From positions 4,759,148 through 4,823,147 of the forward strand of contig CM055837.1 of the NCBI GenBank assembly GCA_029582265.1: a stretch of 64,000 nt of DNA, in the 5' to 3' direction. The position numbers and the translations under genes were made by a program. Positions 46,761-57,281 of the stretch are shown here, piece by piece (the first letter of the stretch is position 1; the number at the start of each line of letters is the position of its first letter). Under the pieces are notes generated by a model. It made no database searches. It was not told the origin of the DNA and was given only the letters and a program-made list of their open reading frames with translations. The stretch is from Zoroaster sp. YZ-2022. Its lineage: Eukaryota > Echinodermata > Asteroidea > Forcipulatida > Zoroasteridae.

Positions 46761-47217
46761 ATGTAATATACATGTAATGGTTGCCAGTGTTGCATATGTA
46801 CATGTATCTGAATTTTGGGTCTTACAGAATAAGGATATTCCATAATGCAGACAAACAAGCCTACATAATTGCCATGGCTGATGAACCACACAGATGTTAT
46901 TTTTTTATGGTCATCATTTTTTATGTTCTAATGTACTTGTACATGTACATGGAACCAAGCCATCGAAATGTCTAGAATGCTAGGACTTCACGAACATTTA
47001 ACAAATTTCTGTAAAGCCATAAATTTACAATTCTCAACATTTGAGATGAAAGTGTTTGTGTGTATTTTGTGGAAAGTTTATTAGGATCACAACCCCCACC
47101 CTTAAAACAATAATAAAATTAATCAAAATATTATAATATACATATAATGTAAATTAAAAAATAAACATAAATATGCCAAGAAATTGTTTTTTTTTAAAAT
47201 ATAAAGCAATCAATTAT
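46761..47217. other. Unannotated intron DNA
   Basis: AT-rich. Nothing recognisable. Confidence 0.4.
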
Positions 47218-47435
47218 ATAATTAGGAAAGTTTTCGGAAGCACCACGTAACAATTCTCTAAAGTAGAGGTGTTGGCTCTGAGAAGAGCCGGTTTTGTTCT
47301 CAACGTTTCGGCAAGTATGCTCTGGCCGTCATCAGGACTTGCCGAAACGTTGAGAACAAAACCGGCTCTTCTCAGAGCCAACACCTCTACTTTAGAGAAT
47401 TGTTACATGGTGCTTCAGAAAACTCTCCTAATTAT
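47218..47435. mobile_element. Foldback element with GAAACG/CGTTTC core
   Basis: Arms from ATAATTAGGAAAG to CTCCTAATTAT pair across about 95 bp each, including AAGTAGAGGTGTTGGCTCTG and GAGCCGGTTTTGTTCTCAAC with their complements. The loop is about AAGTATGCTCTGGCCGTCAT. One half-element looks doubled back on itself, as at 43766. Confidence 0.88.
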
Positions 47436-47855
47436 CATTTCCCACCATGCAAAGCCTTAAATCCTAAATCAATTATATGTTTTTCTGAAGTAAAAGTAAA
47501 ACTATTTTTCTGAAGTTAAAGTAACAATATTTTGTGTACATGTATACTCTCATATACTAAAGAACTGCATGAATTTATAATGCAATTTTGTTTTTCTGTG
47601 ACCCAAGGCCCTTCAGTTCCAATACCACTAGAACTACACACAATTAATTTTAAAACAAGAAAATTATTTTATTAAAAGTCAGTTTCGCTATAAATTTAAA
47701 TGTATAAAGAGAATGTGTAAAGAGAATGGATTCCAAGTACACTAAGGATGTTAAAGTTTATTTGTTGGCCATAACAACTACTGGCATGCTGGTAGAAAGA
47801 TGTTCAGTTGAAAGTACATGTACATGTACGTAAAACTCATTTCAAATTGCTGTAC
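47436..47855. other. Unannotated intron DNA
   Basis: Nothing recognisable. Confidence 0.4.
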
Positions 47856-48103
47856 TTAACCAGTTCGCGTCGGGAATAAAAAAGTTTTTCTGGGCCTCTG
47901 TGGTGGGTTTCTTTTTCCCAAACACACCGTGAATGGAAGCTTCCACAGCGGGTAGCCGGCACTTCCGAGCATGTCACCGTACACACGTGGCTCAACCGAG
48001 CATGCATACAAATATTCCAGAGTTTCCTATGGCGTGTTTAAACGCTCTCTGATCCGTGGTGCAAAAAAAATTGTGTGTATACACGGCCTCCGACGCGAAC
48101 TGG
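47856..48103 (+). mobile_element. TTAA element, CCAGTTCGC class, copy C
   Basis: TTAA, CCAGTTCGCGTCGGG to CCGACGCGAACTGG. The right TTAA is reduced to TA and joins directly to AGGGACAGTG of the next element, the same junction as copy B. The interior is diverged (AAGCTTCCACAGCGGG), closest to copy D. Confidence 0.88.
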
Positions 48104-48402
48104 TAGGGACAGTGTCGTCACGATCAGAGCAGACTTTCGACAGGGCGTGGAATGGGTGTGCTAATTTTAAAACTGACTGAAAATAATACCTCACAAGTGC
48201 GCACTGGCCTAGATAACAAAGCATGATAAGATTATATCACTGTGACTGATGCATAAATATCATTATGGTGCATCCACTGGCTCAATATTTATGTATCAGC
48301 CACGGTAATATGATCTTATCATGCCCTGTTATCTAGGCCAGTGCGCACACGCAGGGTATTGTTTTCAGTCATTGAGTTCAACTAAAACTAAAACATATAT
48401 AG

Positions 48403-49320
48403 GTTGGTGAAATTCTTGCGTCGGGAGATAAACAATTGATTTAATTTTGCCCTACACCGACGTGTGTATAGCACTGTATACTCAGTGCTTTCCGAGTGTC
48501 TGTGAAAAAACTACACAGGCGACTCGGGCGGGATTCGAACCCACGACCTCCTGCTTACTAGTGCAGACGTCTTAACCTCTCGATCACCGAGCTTGCCCGA
48601 TGACGATTGGCTGGCTAGAATCCTATATACATGTAGCAGCGGGTTCCGCGATATATATAGATTGGTGAAATTCTTGCGTCGGGAGATAAATAATTGATTT
48701 AATTTTGCCCTACACCGACGTGTGTATAGCACTGTATACTCAGTGCTTTCCGAGTGTCTGTGAAAAAACTACACAGGCGACTCGGGCGGGATTCGAACCC
48801 ACGACCTCCTGCTTACTAGTGCAGACGTCTTAACCTTTCGACCACCGAGCTTGCCCGATGACGATTGGCCGGCTAGAATCCTATATAGCAGCGGGTTCCG
48901 CGATATATATATATAACAGCAAAAGAAATGTCACCCCTAAAAATATTTATTATTTTCATTTTATAATTAATATAATTTGTTTAATGAAGAATATTATGAG
49001 TATGGAGTGTAACACGAACACGATGTGGCAAATTTGGTTGACCTGGCAGCCAACCATCCCACAACATTGTATATTTATTATGTTTAATAATATAATTACT
49101 TAACAAAATTTAGGGGGTGACGTTTCTTTTGCTGTTATGTATAGATTGGTGAAATTCTTGCGTCGGGAGATAAATAATTGATTTCATTTTGCCCTACACC
49201 GACGTGTGTATAGCACTGTATACTCAGTGCTTTCCGATTGTCTGTGAAAAAACTACACAGGCGACTCGGGCGGGATTCGAACCCACGACCTCCTGCTCAT
49301 TAGTGCAGACGTCTAAAACA
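48403..49320 (-). mobile_element. tRNA-Thr-like SINE units, tandem array of three
   Basis: Minus-strand units at about 48403-48657, 48658-48913 and 49138-49320 (the last truncated), each with B box GGGTTCGAATCCCGCC and anticodon arm CTGCACTAGTAAGCAG. Units join through CGGAACCCGCTGCTA, the counterpart of the 13104 dimer junction. A MITE separates units 2 and 3. Confidence 0.85.
48914..49137. mobile_element. TA-flanked MITE inside SINE array
   Basis: Element 48916-49135 with ends ACAGCAAAAGAAATGTCACC and, inverted, ACAGCAAAAGAAACGTCACC, between TA dinucleotides. AT-rich, non-coding interior. Confidence 0.88.
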
Positions 49321-49387
49321 CAAACTAAAACACAAATTCCATGCTGTGTCAAAGTCTACTCTGATCGTGATGATATTGTTCCTTTAA

Positions 49388-49743
49388 CAGCCATATTTTA
49401 TAAACAAGGATATGTTATATTACGTGTACAGTAGTGCACATGTACATGTACTTTACAGTCATAATCTCATATTAAGGAATGTTAGCTAGTTGGACTTACC
49501 TAGAGTAATCCTAGGCCTAATATTAACCCTTATTAACCCTGACATGGCCTATGGATGAGACAGTCCGCTCTAGTAATATTCTCATCTGTCTATGGATCCA
49601 CTCATGTACAATGTACATGTACAATGTATGTACTATGTAAGTTCATGACCATACATGTACTAGTGTACTGTCACAATACAACATTTATAGTTTGTATCAT
49701 ACATTTACATATATACTTTGTTACATGCATACAAACACGGGAG
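49388..49743. other. Unannotated intron DNA
   Basis: ACATGT-rich near 49440 and 49610-49670. No gene was seen. Confidence 0.4.
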
Positions 49744-49980
49744 GGGGTCAATGTCAATTATACTATCCCCATTGGGATATACTTTTATCCTGATTGAAAC
49801 CCTATTCTCCCAATCAGGGAAACCCTTGGGTGACAACTGCTCCTGCCTTACGAATGCTGATCATGGTGTCAATGTCATACTATACTCTCCCAATTGGGAG
49901 ATATTATCCTGATTGAAACCATATTCTCCCAATGAGGATACAATAGACCCCAATCGGGAAATGCTCGGTTGACAGGAACA
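49744..49980. repeat. Imperfect direct duplication with CCCAATTGGGA words
   Basis: Two blocks share GTCAATGTCA, CCCCATTGGGATA / CCCAATTGGGAGA, TATCCTGATTGAAACC and ATTCTCCCAAT. Confidence 0.65.
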
Positions 49981-50396
49981 CCTTAACTGTTTTTCATGTA
50001 TAGTGTACACAGTAGGCCTACAGTGTACACATAGTAGTGAATTATTTACAATATATGTAAATGTGCATTAGACATTATACAGTATGCTGTACAATTGTAA
50101 TGTGTATATTTCTGTACACGTACATGTATTCCATTTACAAATAAGCATTTGGTGTGGTGCTCGATCTGGCGTGAGGTTCCATGGATTTTCTGTCTGTACA
50201 GAATCCACTTTGCATGTACGGTGTACTTGTGTTTGTTTGCAGTCTAGGCACTGTTTTCTTCAGGTTTATCAGCTAGTGGATCTTAGAGCATGGGTGTATT
50301 ATTCTTCTAACACTGCTGTTGCTCTGGAGAGAAGGATCATTGGATGATAGATTATTACTGAATACATTTATAATGTGAGTGTTTGCGTACAACTAC

Positions 50397-50821
50397 ATGT
50401 ACATTAAGGGTGATGATATTGAATTTTTTTGATAGTCGATTATCGACAGCCATGATATCGGCAATACGATATTATCGTCTCAATATGCGGATTTTTTAAA
50501 TACATTAAAAAATGTATGTGTTGTACGTTAACGAGATTGGACACCGAAAAACCTACTTTGACATGCAAGTTCTACAGGGACACTCGCTCCAAAACAAGCC
50601 GTGTCCTTAGAGACAATTTATTACTGCGGTGATATTTTAACTAAAAAGAGCGATATAAATTTAATATCGGCTATATTTTTGGAATATCGGTGATGTTTTT
50701 GGAATATCGTCAATATGGCAATATTTTGATATTTTCAAAACCATAACCGATTTAGCCAATAATTTTTTGAATATTGTATCATTACGATATTATCGTAATA
50801 TCGTCCACCCCTATTGTACAT
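50397..50821. mobile_element. hAT-like MITE with TARGGGTG ends
   Basis: Element 50405-50813 from TAAGGGTGATGATATTG to TATCGTCCACCCCTA. Flanks ATGTACAT and TTGTACAT agree at 7 of 8. The interior is full of ATATCG / CGATAT palindromes, like 7301. Confidence 0.78.
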
Positions 50822-51935
50822 TGTACATGGGTGTCTACAATTGTATACAATTGTATTATGGAGCCGTCCAAAGTTGTTAACATTTTCATGGTCGTACAAA
50901 GCATACTACTGAGGGAGAGGGGGGTGTTTAAAAACGTTGATATTTATAAACAACGGGAAATATCATTTGAGTCGTAAAGTACATGTAAACTGATGATAAG
51001 TACTATTTTGAGAGAGGTGGGTCTTGAAAAGTAGAGAATACTACATGTACATGTACCTTGAAAATATTGACGACTTTGGACGGCCTCTAAGTGTTTATAG
51101 AATACACATGTACTGTACTTATACATGTACATGTACATGTACATGCAGTGCTGCTCAACGAGTAACTGAATATTGGGACTTGAGTCGAGTCACCGAAAAT
51201 TGCGACTCCAGTGATTGAATCGAGTTGACTACTCTGGAATGGTATACACATGGAATGGACCCAAGTGGCATCACAGATACATATCCCAGCGGTGGTATTT
51301 TTTAGTAGGGGTGGAGGCGTAATGGGGGTGAAGGCATGATGGGGGTGAGGGAAGGGATATTGTAGTGGGTACTTCTAAAAAAAACCAATCATTAAATGGT
51401 AGTCCATCTTTCGTGATGCTTTGGAACTCTTTGCCTGCCTCGGTTGTAATCATGAATGTTCCATCACAAATCAGTCCTTCACATCTAATATTCATCATCA
51501 TTTACTGAATCTACCACCTACTCACAATACATGCACTTTAGTTTGGGCATCCTTCATGATTCTTGTTCTCTTGGGCAGTGTTTAAATTTTAAAAAAAATT
51601 ACAGTTGGGGCATCTTGAGGAATAATGTTTCCTTTGGGGGTGCCGGAGGGATGGTTGAGTTTCCCCCTCCCAAGTGCCCTCAGCTAAGCGACTGATGGAG
51701 CCATCTCCATATAAGTAATGGGTGCAGAATGTGTCCTTGAGACCCAATGATCAGTCCAACCTCTTGCATGTCTGAAAGCCATGTTAAATATTTACATGCA
51801 CAGTTATTTGTAAGCTGGTGGGCAGTATATATTATACCTGTATGCAGTACATGTTGTGTTTGTAGACTCTTGAACAGATCATGGATTATAACACGGACTT
51901 GTCATGGTTCAGAATGAGAAAGCATGAGTCATTGT
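50822..51935. other. Unannotated intron DNA
   Basis: ACATGT patches near 51115-51145. Nothing else is recognisable. Confidence 0.4.
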
Positions 51936-52375
51936 TAAAGGGAAGGTACAACATTGGTAATGTTTGCAAAACTGCTTCTCTGAGTGTGCTTATACTCTCT
52001 TTGAATCAAGATATTTGTACATTGAAGGGAAGGTACAGCATTGGCAATGTTGGCAAAACTGTTTCTATGAGTATGCTTACTCTCTTTGAATCAAGATATA
52101 CATTAAAGGGAAGGTACAACATTGGTAATGTTGGCAAACTGCTTCTATGAGTATGCTTACTCTCTTTGAATCAAGATATACATTCTTCTTTCGTATGATG
52201 ATGAGCAGCTTAGAGTGCTAGTAGCTGCATACATCGGTTTGATGACATTAGTTGAAACAGGGTGGACCACGTGAAGGTTGTCATCTCACACCCCAAGATA
52301 TACATTGAAGGGAAGGTACAACATTGGTAATGTTGGCAAAACTGCTTCTATGAGTATGTTTACTCTCTTTGAATC
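51936..52375. repeat. 81-bp repeat array, about 4 copies, with a 120-bp insertion
   Basis: Monomers of the 4041 type (GTTGGC variant). The array is broken at 52183-52302 by unrelated DNA (starts CTTCTTTCGTATGATG) and resumes at CAAGATATACATTGAAGGG. Confidence 0.9.
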
Positions 52376-52399
52376 ACGTTACATTCAACAACCAACCTT

Positions 52400-53400
52400 A
52401 TAATAATAATAATAATAATAATAATACGCATTTATATAGCGCCCAATCCATGAAGACATGCTCCAAGGCGCTTAACAAGGTAAATGTAAGGTGTAAAATT
52501 ATAAAAAGTTTCGAATACATACAAAAGTGTAAAAATTTACAATTTCCAAAAGGCTAAAATGACAAAAATGTTACAAGGACGATAATGTTAAAATAACCAA
52601 AATAGATTCAACTCACACAAAGGACGATACATGACTTAAAGTGCGAAAAGGACACAAAAATTACATTGAGATGATAAAAACTTATTTGCAGTAAGCCTCA
52701 CGAAAATAAAATGTTTTCAGCATAGATTTAAAACTATCAACAGACTCTGCCTCTCTAAGGCGCATATCAAGTTTGTTCCATATACCAGGAGCAATAGCAG
52801 AGAAAGCTTTGTCACCAGCAGTACACAATTTAGTATTAATATACTGCAACCTAGTTCTATCAGAGGATGAACGGGTGTTTCTAAGTGAAACTGATGATGT
52901 AGTATGCAGTAGTTCACTCAAATAATGTGGTGCTAAACCATTTATACATTTAAAAACTAACAAGCACAATTTATACATTATTCTATACTTAATTGGAAGC
53001 CAATGCAGCTTCATAAGCACAGGGGTGATATGGTCATACTTTTTTGTACATGTGAGAACTCTAGCTGCACAGTTTTGCACTCGCTGTAACGGAGCTAGTG
53101 TAGATTTGGGCAGACCTGCAAGCAACGCATTGCAATAATCAACCCTTGACATAACCAGCATTGTGATAACTTGTTCTGTCACAGAATAATTCAGATACTG
53201 CTTAATCTTACTAATATTGTGTAAATGATAAAAAGCATTGCGAGATATCTCACGAATATGAGCCTGCATGTTCATGTTACAGTCAAAAATTACTCCAAGG
53301 TTTTTCAACTGTTTTGCAGGTGTGATACGTTTCGAAAATTGTATATTACCCATTTTAACGCTTGTGTCTTGATGCCTAGAATAATTAACCAGCTGCACAG
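52400..53400 (-). mobile_element. CR1/L2-like LINE, 5'-truncated
   Basis: Minus strand: reverse transcriptase C-terminal coding (stop near 52682), about 280 bp of 3' UTR, then GCGCTATATAAATGCG and (TTA)n at the 3' end (52400-52440). The 5' end is lost near 53400. Confidence 0.88.
52682..53398 (-). pseudogene. Reverse transcriptase C-terminal region of a CR1/L2-like LINE
   Basis: 238 codons stay open. Recognisable blocks in order are LGVIFDCNMNMQAHI (residues about 34-48), SRVDYCNALLAGLPK (about 90-104), HITPVLMKLHWLPIKYRI (about 129-146), LAPHYLSELL, GDKAFSAIAPGIWN, and FKSMLKTFYF near the end. These match the region after the catalytic YADD box in CR1/L2/Jockey-like ORF2 proteins (family knowledge). 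The endonuclease and RT catalytic core are absent, so it cannot be autonomous. The lack of internal stops suggests a fairly young insertion or chance. It lies antisense in intron 2. Confidence 0.85.
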
Positions 53401-54624
53401 TCAGACTCGATATTAATTTTTCTATCCTTCATCAATAATGGTTGTCGTATTTGTAACAACGTTTGTTTTCCACCCATTTCAGGGTTTCTGCACTTTGTAG
53501 TAATTCCCTTCCAAGTTGGCTTCAAGACTCTTATTAAATCCTTCCTATGAAACTGTTTTCATCAGTCTTCCTGGAAAATTATCACATCCCCGAAAAACCT
53601 TGAGAGTCCAGGTTGGAATTAGTCTGGATCCTGAGAAAAAACAGAGCTACTTGAATATGTAATTATATCTCAGCCCAACTGCATCCTTCTTTGCTGGAGT
53701 CCCATCAAGAGAGAAAGTGCCAACTTGAAACATCAATACAAGAGGGCTTGCTATTTATTTTGATATTTCATGTACATGTAGGTCAAATGTGAGATGTACT
53801 TTGGCCCGTTTGAATTAATTTGCATAAAACAGTTCACTCGGTCTCCATTAAGTCTATTGACTAAATTCCCATGCCCTTTGAATAGTGCAGTCAATCAGGT
53901 ATCACCGAATCAATATATAAGCAGAATTTAATGGTGCTACCCTTTGCTATTTCGGTAATGTCATACAATATTTCTCAGTGGACCAACAGGGACCAGTTAT
54001 CAGTTCATAGAGCTGTTACAGTAAGTAGAAAATTTGCTAAGCAAATATTTTTGCTAAGTAATTTTTAACAGAGGACCAGCCAAAGTCTGTACAGTTTGTA
54101 TGAAAAATTGGCTGGTAACCAACAAAACCTGTTTAGTAATTTATTCTTAGCAGCTCTGTGAACTTGGCCTCAGATCCAGAGGTCAAAGTTGAGCAAGATC
54201 TGTGCATCAGATAAACCCACAACTTGTATGTTTTGGACTGCCATGTTCCATATCGGGTAGAACCAGGATGGCTCAAAGGGTAGGATATAACATAAAGAGG
54301 GCAGGGCACCTGCCAAAAAACATGGTACACATGTATGGTAAATTTACATGTGTGTGAAAAAAAAAAACGGTGGGGGGGGGGGGTGTTTGCCGATCCCTGG
54401 ATTTTATAATTGATGATGTGCATGTACACGTATGGACTTCGTAAATTACAATTACATGTACATGTTCATGTATGTTAAAGCATTTTTCATATTTGTGTTG
54501 TGATCTTGGGTATGTCTATCTGGCCAAAGGGGTCAGAGCATGAATGGACAGAGGCAGCGGTCAGTCCATTGATACATGTACGTTGGTATGGTAGAAGAGC
54601 ACATCTTGCCTTGCGTGGAGCTAT
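53401..54624. other. Unannotated intron DNA
   Basis: A G-tract lies near 54374. No shared repeat or gene was seen. Confidence 0.4.
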
Positions 54625-54735
54625 GGCGTACGGGCATTGGGTGTACGGGCATTGGGCGTACGGGCATTGGGCGTACGGGCATTGGGCGTACGGGCATTAG
54701 GCGTACAGACATTGGGCGTACAGGAGTGCCCAATT
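54625..54735. repeat. 15-bp minisatellite (GCGTACGGGCATTGG)n
   Basis: About six to seven units. Frames across it give repeated Arg-Thr-Gly or Gly-His-Trp style peptides that are artefacts. Confidence 0.9.
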
Positions 54736-55194
54736 GTGCTGGCTGTCCTGCACAATGCCATGGACCATCCCACTACAGTCCAGTGTATTTTGATCTGCCA
54801 GCATTGATCATTTGTTTTTAATGCCATTGATTTATCCATGTGTATTTTCCAGTATATGGACAAAAATGGTCCACTTGGTCCCAAATGGTCCCTCACCTTG
54901 GATTGCCAATGCTTATCCCCCTTAGAGAAGAAGCACACTGTCGAACACTCTTCTTCAGTTGACTCTTGGTATAGTCCGGTCCATCCAGGCCAGTACCCTT
55001 GTTTCTGTCACAGGAAACTAAGACTTGTTGAGTCATCCTTGCATCAATAACAACATGTCTCTATGTGAATCAAATAATGCACATGTACCTCTTACTGAAT
55101 CATAGACAACCTTGGCCTTATTCCCTGAAGATAAAGGGAAGATTTGAATCAAGTTAAACAATAGACACCACCCTGAGTAAGTTTTAGCTTATTA
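54736..55194. other. Unannotated intron DNA
   Basis: Nothing recognisable. Confidence 0.4.
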
Positions 55195-55617
55195 CATTGT
55201 ACACAAAATGGTGTACAATATCTATTAATTCTTATAAATTATTGATACATTTACAAATATTTTACCAATCCTTACATTGTACCGTTAACCAGTTCGCGTC
55301 GGAGGCCGTGTATACACGCAATTTTTTTTTGCACCACGGATTGGAGAGCGTCTAAACACGCCATAGGAAACTCCGGAATATTTGTATGCATGTCCGGTTG
55401 AGCCACGCGTGTACGGTGACATGCTCGGAAGTGCCAGCCACCCGCTGTGGAAGCTTCCATTAACGTGTGTGTGGGAAAAAGAAACCCGCCACAGGGGCCC
55501 AGAAAAAAAACTTTTTTATTCCCGACGCGAACTGGTTAACACAAAATGGTGTACAATATCCATTCATTCTTATAAATTATCGATACATTTACAAATATTT
55601 TACCAATCCTTTTAAAT
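55195..55617. repeat. Direct duplication flanking a TTAA element
   Basis: About 80 bp (ACACAAAATGGTGTACAAT, CTTATAAATTATYGATACAT, AATATTTTACCAATCCTT) at 55200-55275 is repeated at 55540-55612, with the element at 55285-55539 between. A third relative is split around 57050 and 57280. Confidence 0.85.
55285..55539 (-). mobile_element. TTAA element, CCAGTTCGC class, copy D
   Basis: Inverted: TTAA, CCAGTTCGCGTCGGAGG to TTCCCGACGCGAACTGG, TTAA. Closest to copy C. Confidence 0.92.
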
Positions 55618-56478
55618 CACAAACTGGAAATTATTTTTCACTGAAGGCTAGACTATACATTTACATGTACACAGAATTTGTATATATATATTTGTACTTG
55701 ACTCATTGGAAAAAACAACTTATTGCTTAATTAATTAGAAGATACAACATGGCAAAACTGATTCCTGTCTATGAGTATGCCTGCTTTCTTTTAACCTTCC
55801 TACTATCAGTGTTGTTTTTAACAAAGTCGACCCATACTTCAAAATGTCACAACCAACAAAATACACTGTACATTTCACAGGGGTTATCCACAAAATACCA
55901 TGTGGCACCCTGGGGCACACTCGGTTTGTGTGAAGGTCAGAACACTGTTTTTGTCCCAGCGGAATTTTAGGGTATCCATGTACCACTCTTGTGTACAGTA
56001 TGCAATATTTTAAGGCATGCATAGCAAAAGCATTGTTTTAATCAAGTTATACAATAACATCACCCTGTGAAAGTTATGCATTGTAGCATTAACACAAAAA
56101 ACAAACAAAAAACAGTTAAAATGCATTTAAATTAATTTGTAGATTTGCATTGTAATATGGAATTTAGCAAAGAATAGTTTTTCCTATAAAATTCAAACTG
56201 AAAACTATTGAACTTTTAAAAATGGGAAGATTAAAACAATCATCATGGGCTTTACATGTCATTGTGTGACATCCCATTAACACATGGTTGTCCTTAAAAA
56301 ACACAATTATGCATGGTGTATGTAGCCTTTACTGTCAACACACTTGTCAGCATGTGCCTTGCATGCGCTGATTACTGAGCAACACATTTTATTCTCTGAT
56401 GAATCCCAGAATCCAAGTTAATTACGACACAGAGAGTATTCCCTATCGACCTTTATGAAACATCTACTGAGACCATTA
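55618..56478. other. Unannotated intron DNA
   Basis: 55618-55735 is similar to 57295-57420 (AAATCACAAACTG; CACTGAAGGCTAGAC), an extension of the flank duplication. TTAACCTTCCTACTATC near 55790 may be a stray CCCTCCTACT-class end. Confidence 0.45.
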
Positions 56479-56806
56479 AAGGGACTCTACAACATTGGTA
56501 ATTTACTGAACTTTAGTGGCAAATAGCTACAGAGGTCAAAACCAGTCAACTGCCTGTTTTGACTGTTGTGCACACAGGGGCATTTTTGACTGGTTTATAC
56601 TGTCATTTTGACCACCCTGGACAATACCAGACAATGCTTTTACCAGTCAAAAACGGTCGACTCATTTTGACCTGTAAATGTACATGTACATGTACTTGCT
56701 ACACATAAGGTTTGATAGTATTTGACTTGTAAGTGCACTAGATATACCTTGGCAAGTATATCAACATTTGGACTGATTTTGACCCTTGTAGTAGTAGGAG
56801 GGTTAA
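56479..56806 (+). mobile_element. CCCTCCTACT-class element with chimeric left end
   Basis: The body matches 40425 and ends AGTAGTAGGAGGGTTAA (TTAA 56803-56806), but the left side reads TTAAAGGGACTCTACAACATTGG: an AGGGAC-class start, then a word of the 81-bp repeat. This points to a rearranged junction. Confidence 0.7.
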
Positions 56807-57056
56807 CCTACTATAAAATAACTGAATTATAATCTAAAAACTAAAAACATCCTGAGAAATTATTACGTCTGACATGCTGTCTTTTAAAAAAAAATTTTTT
56901 TATAGAAAACCTGAACATTGAAATTGATCTTGGCTGTGATAAGATCCAAATTCCTTATTGAAATGCATACAAATAAATCGGAATGAATTTCTCAATTTCC
57001 TCATTAACAACACTAAGCTGAAACTTTTACTGGTTTATTTCTGTCGATACATTTAC

Positions 57057-57281
57057 AAATATCAGAGGTGTGATTTGTCCAGATTTTGCTGGATTTCTGG
57101 ATTTTTACAAATCGCAATGTTGTGATCCTCTGGATTTTAAAGATTTAAGCAATAAAGGAAAGCAAATCAAACGCTCAGAACTGTAGATTTCACCCCAGCG
57201 CTGTTCACAACAGCAGCCCCAATACTCCTAGCATAATTTACATGGATTTTTCAAAACTGCCTTTTCACACCCCTGAAATAT
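57057..57281. mobile_element. CAGGGG-ended element with 6-bp duplication
   Basis: Element 57063-57275 from CAGAGGTGTGATTTGTCC to TTTCACACCCCTG, flanked by AAATAT on both sides. The surrounding sequence is uninterrupted at 55250 and 55590, giving the empty site. Confidence 0.88.

Larger units (their letters stand above)
48104..49387. mobile_element. TTAA element, AGGGAC class, expanded and nested
   Basis: Left AGGGACAGTGTCGTCACG, right GATATTGTTCCTTTAA. It contains its own inner palindrome (GCGCACTGGCCTAGATAAC / GTTATCTAGGCCAGTGCGC, about 48200-48350) and a large insertion of tRNA-Thr-like SINE units (48403-49320), which itself holds a MITE. Confidence 0.78.

Noticed and set aside
47300..47345. 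Confident hammerhead ribozyme
   Set aside because: The core-like boxes are present, but there is an extra base after CUGANGA and no identifiable cleavage-site stem. Kept only as a low-confidence finding.
54533..54938. Open frames with GRTGI or RPMPV repeats
   Set aside because: Produced by a 15-bp minisatellite (GCGTACGGGCATTGG), with a period divisible by three.
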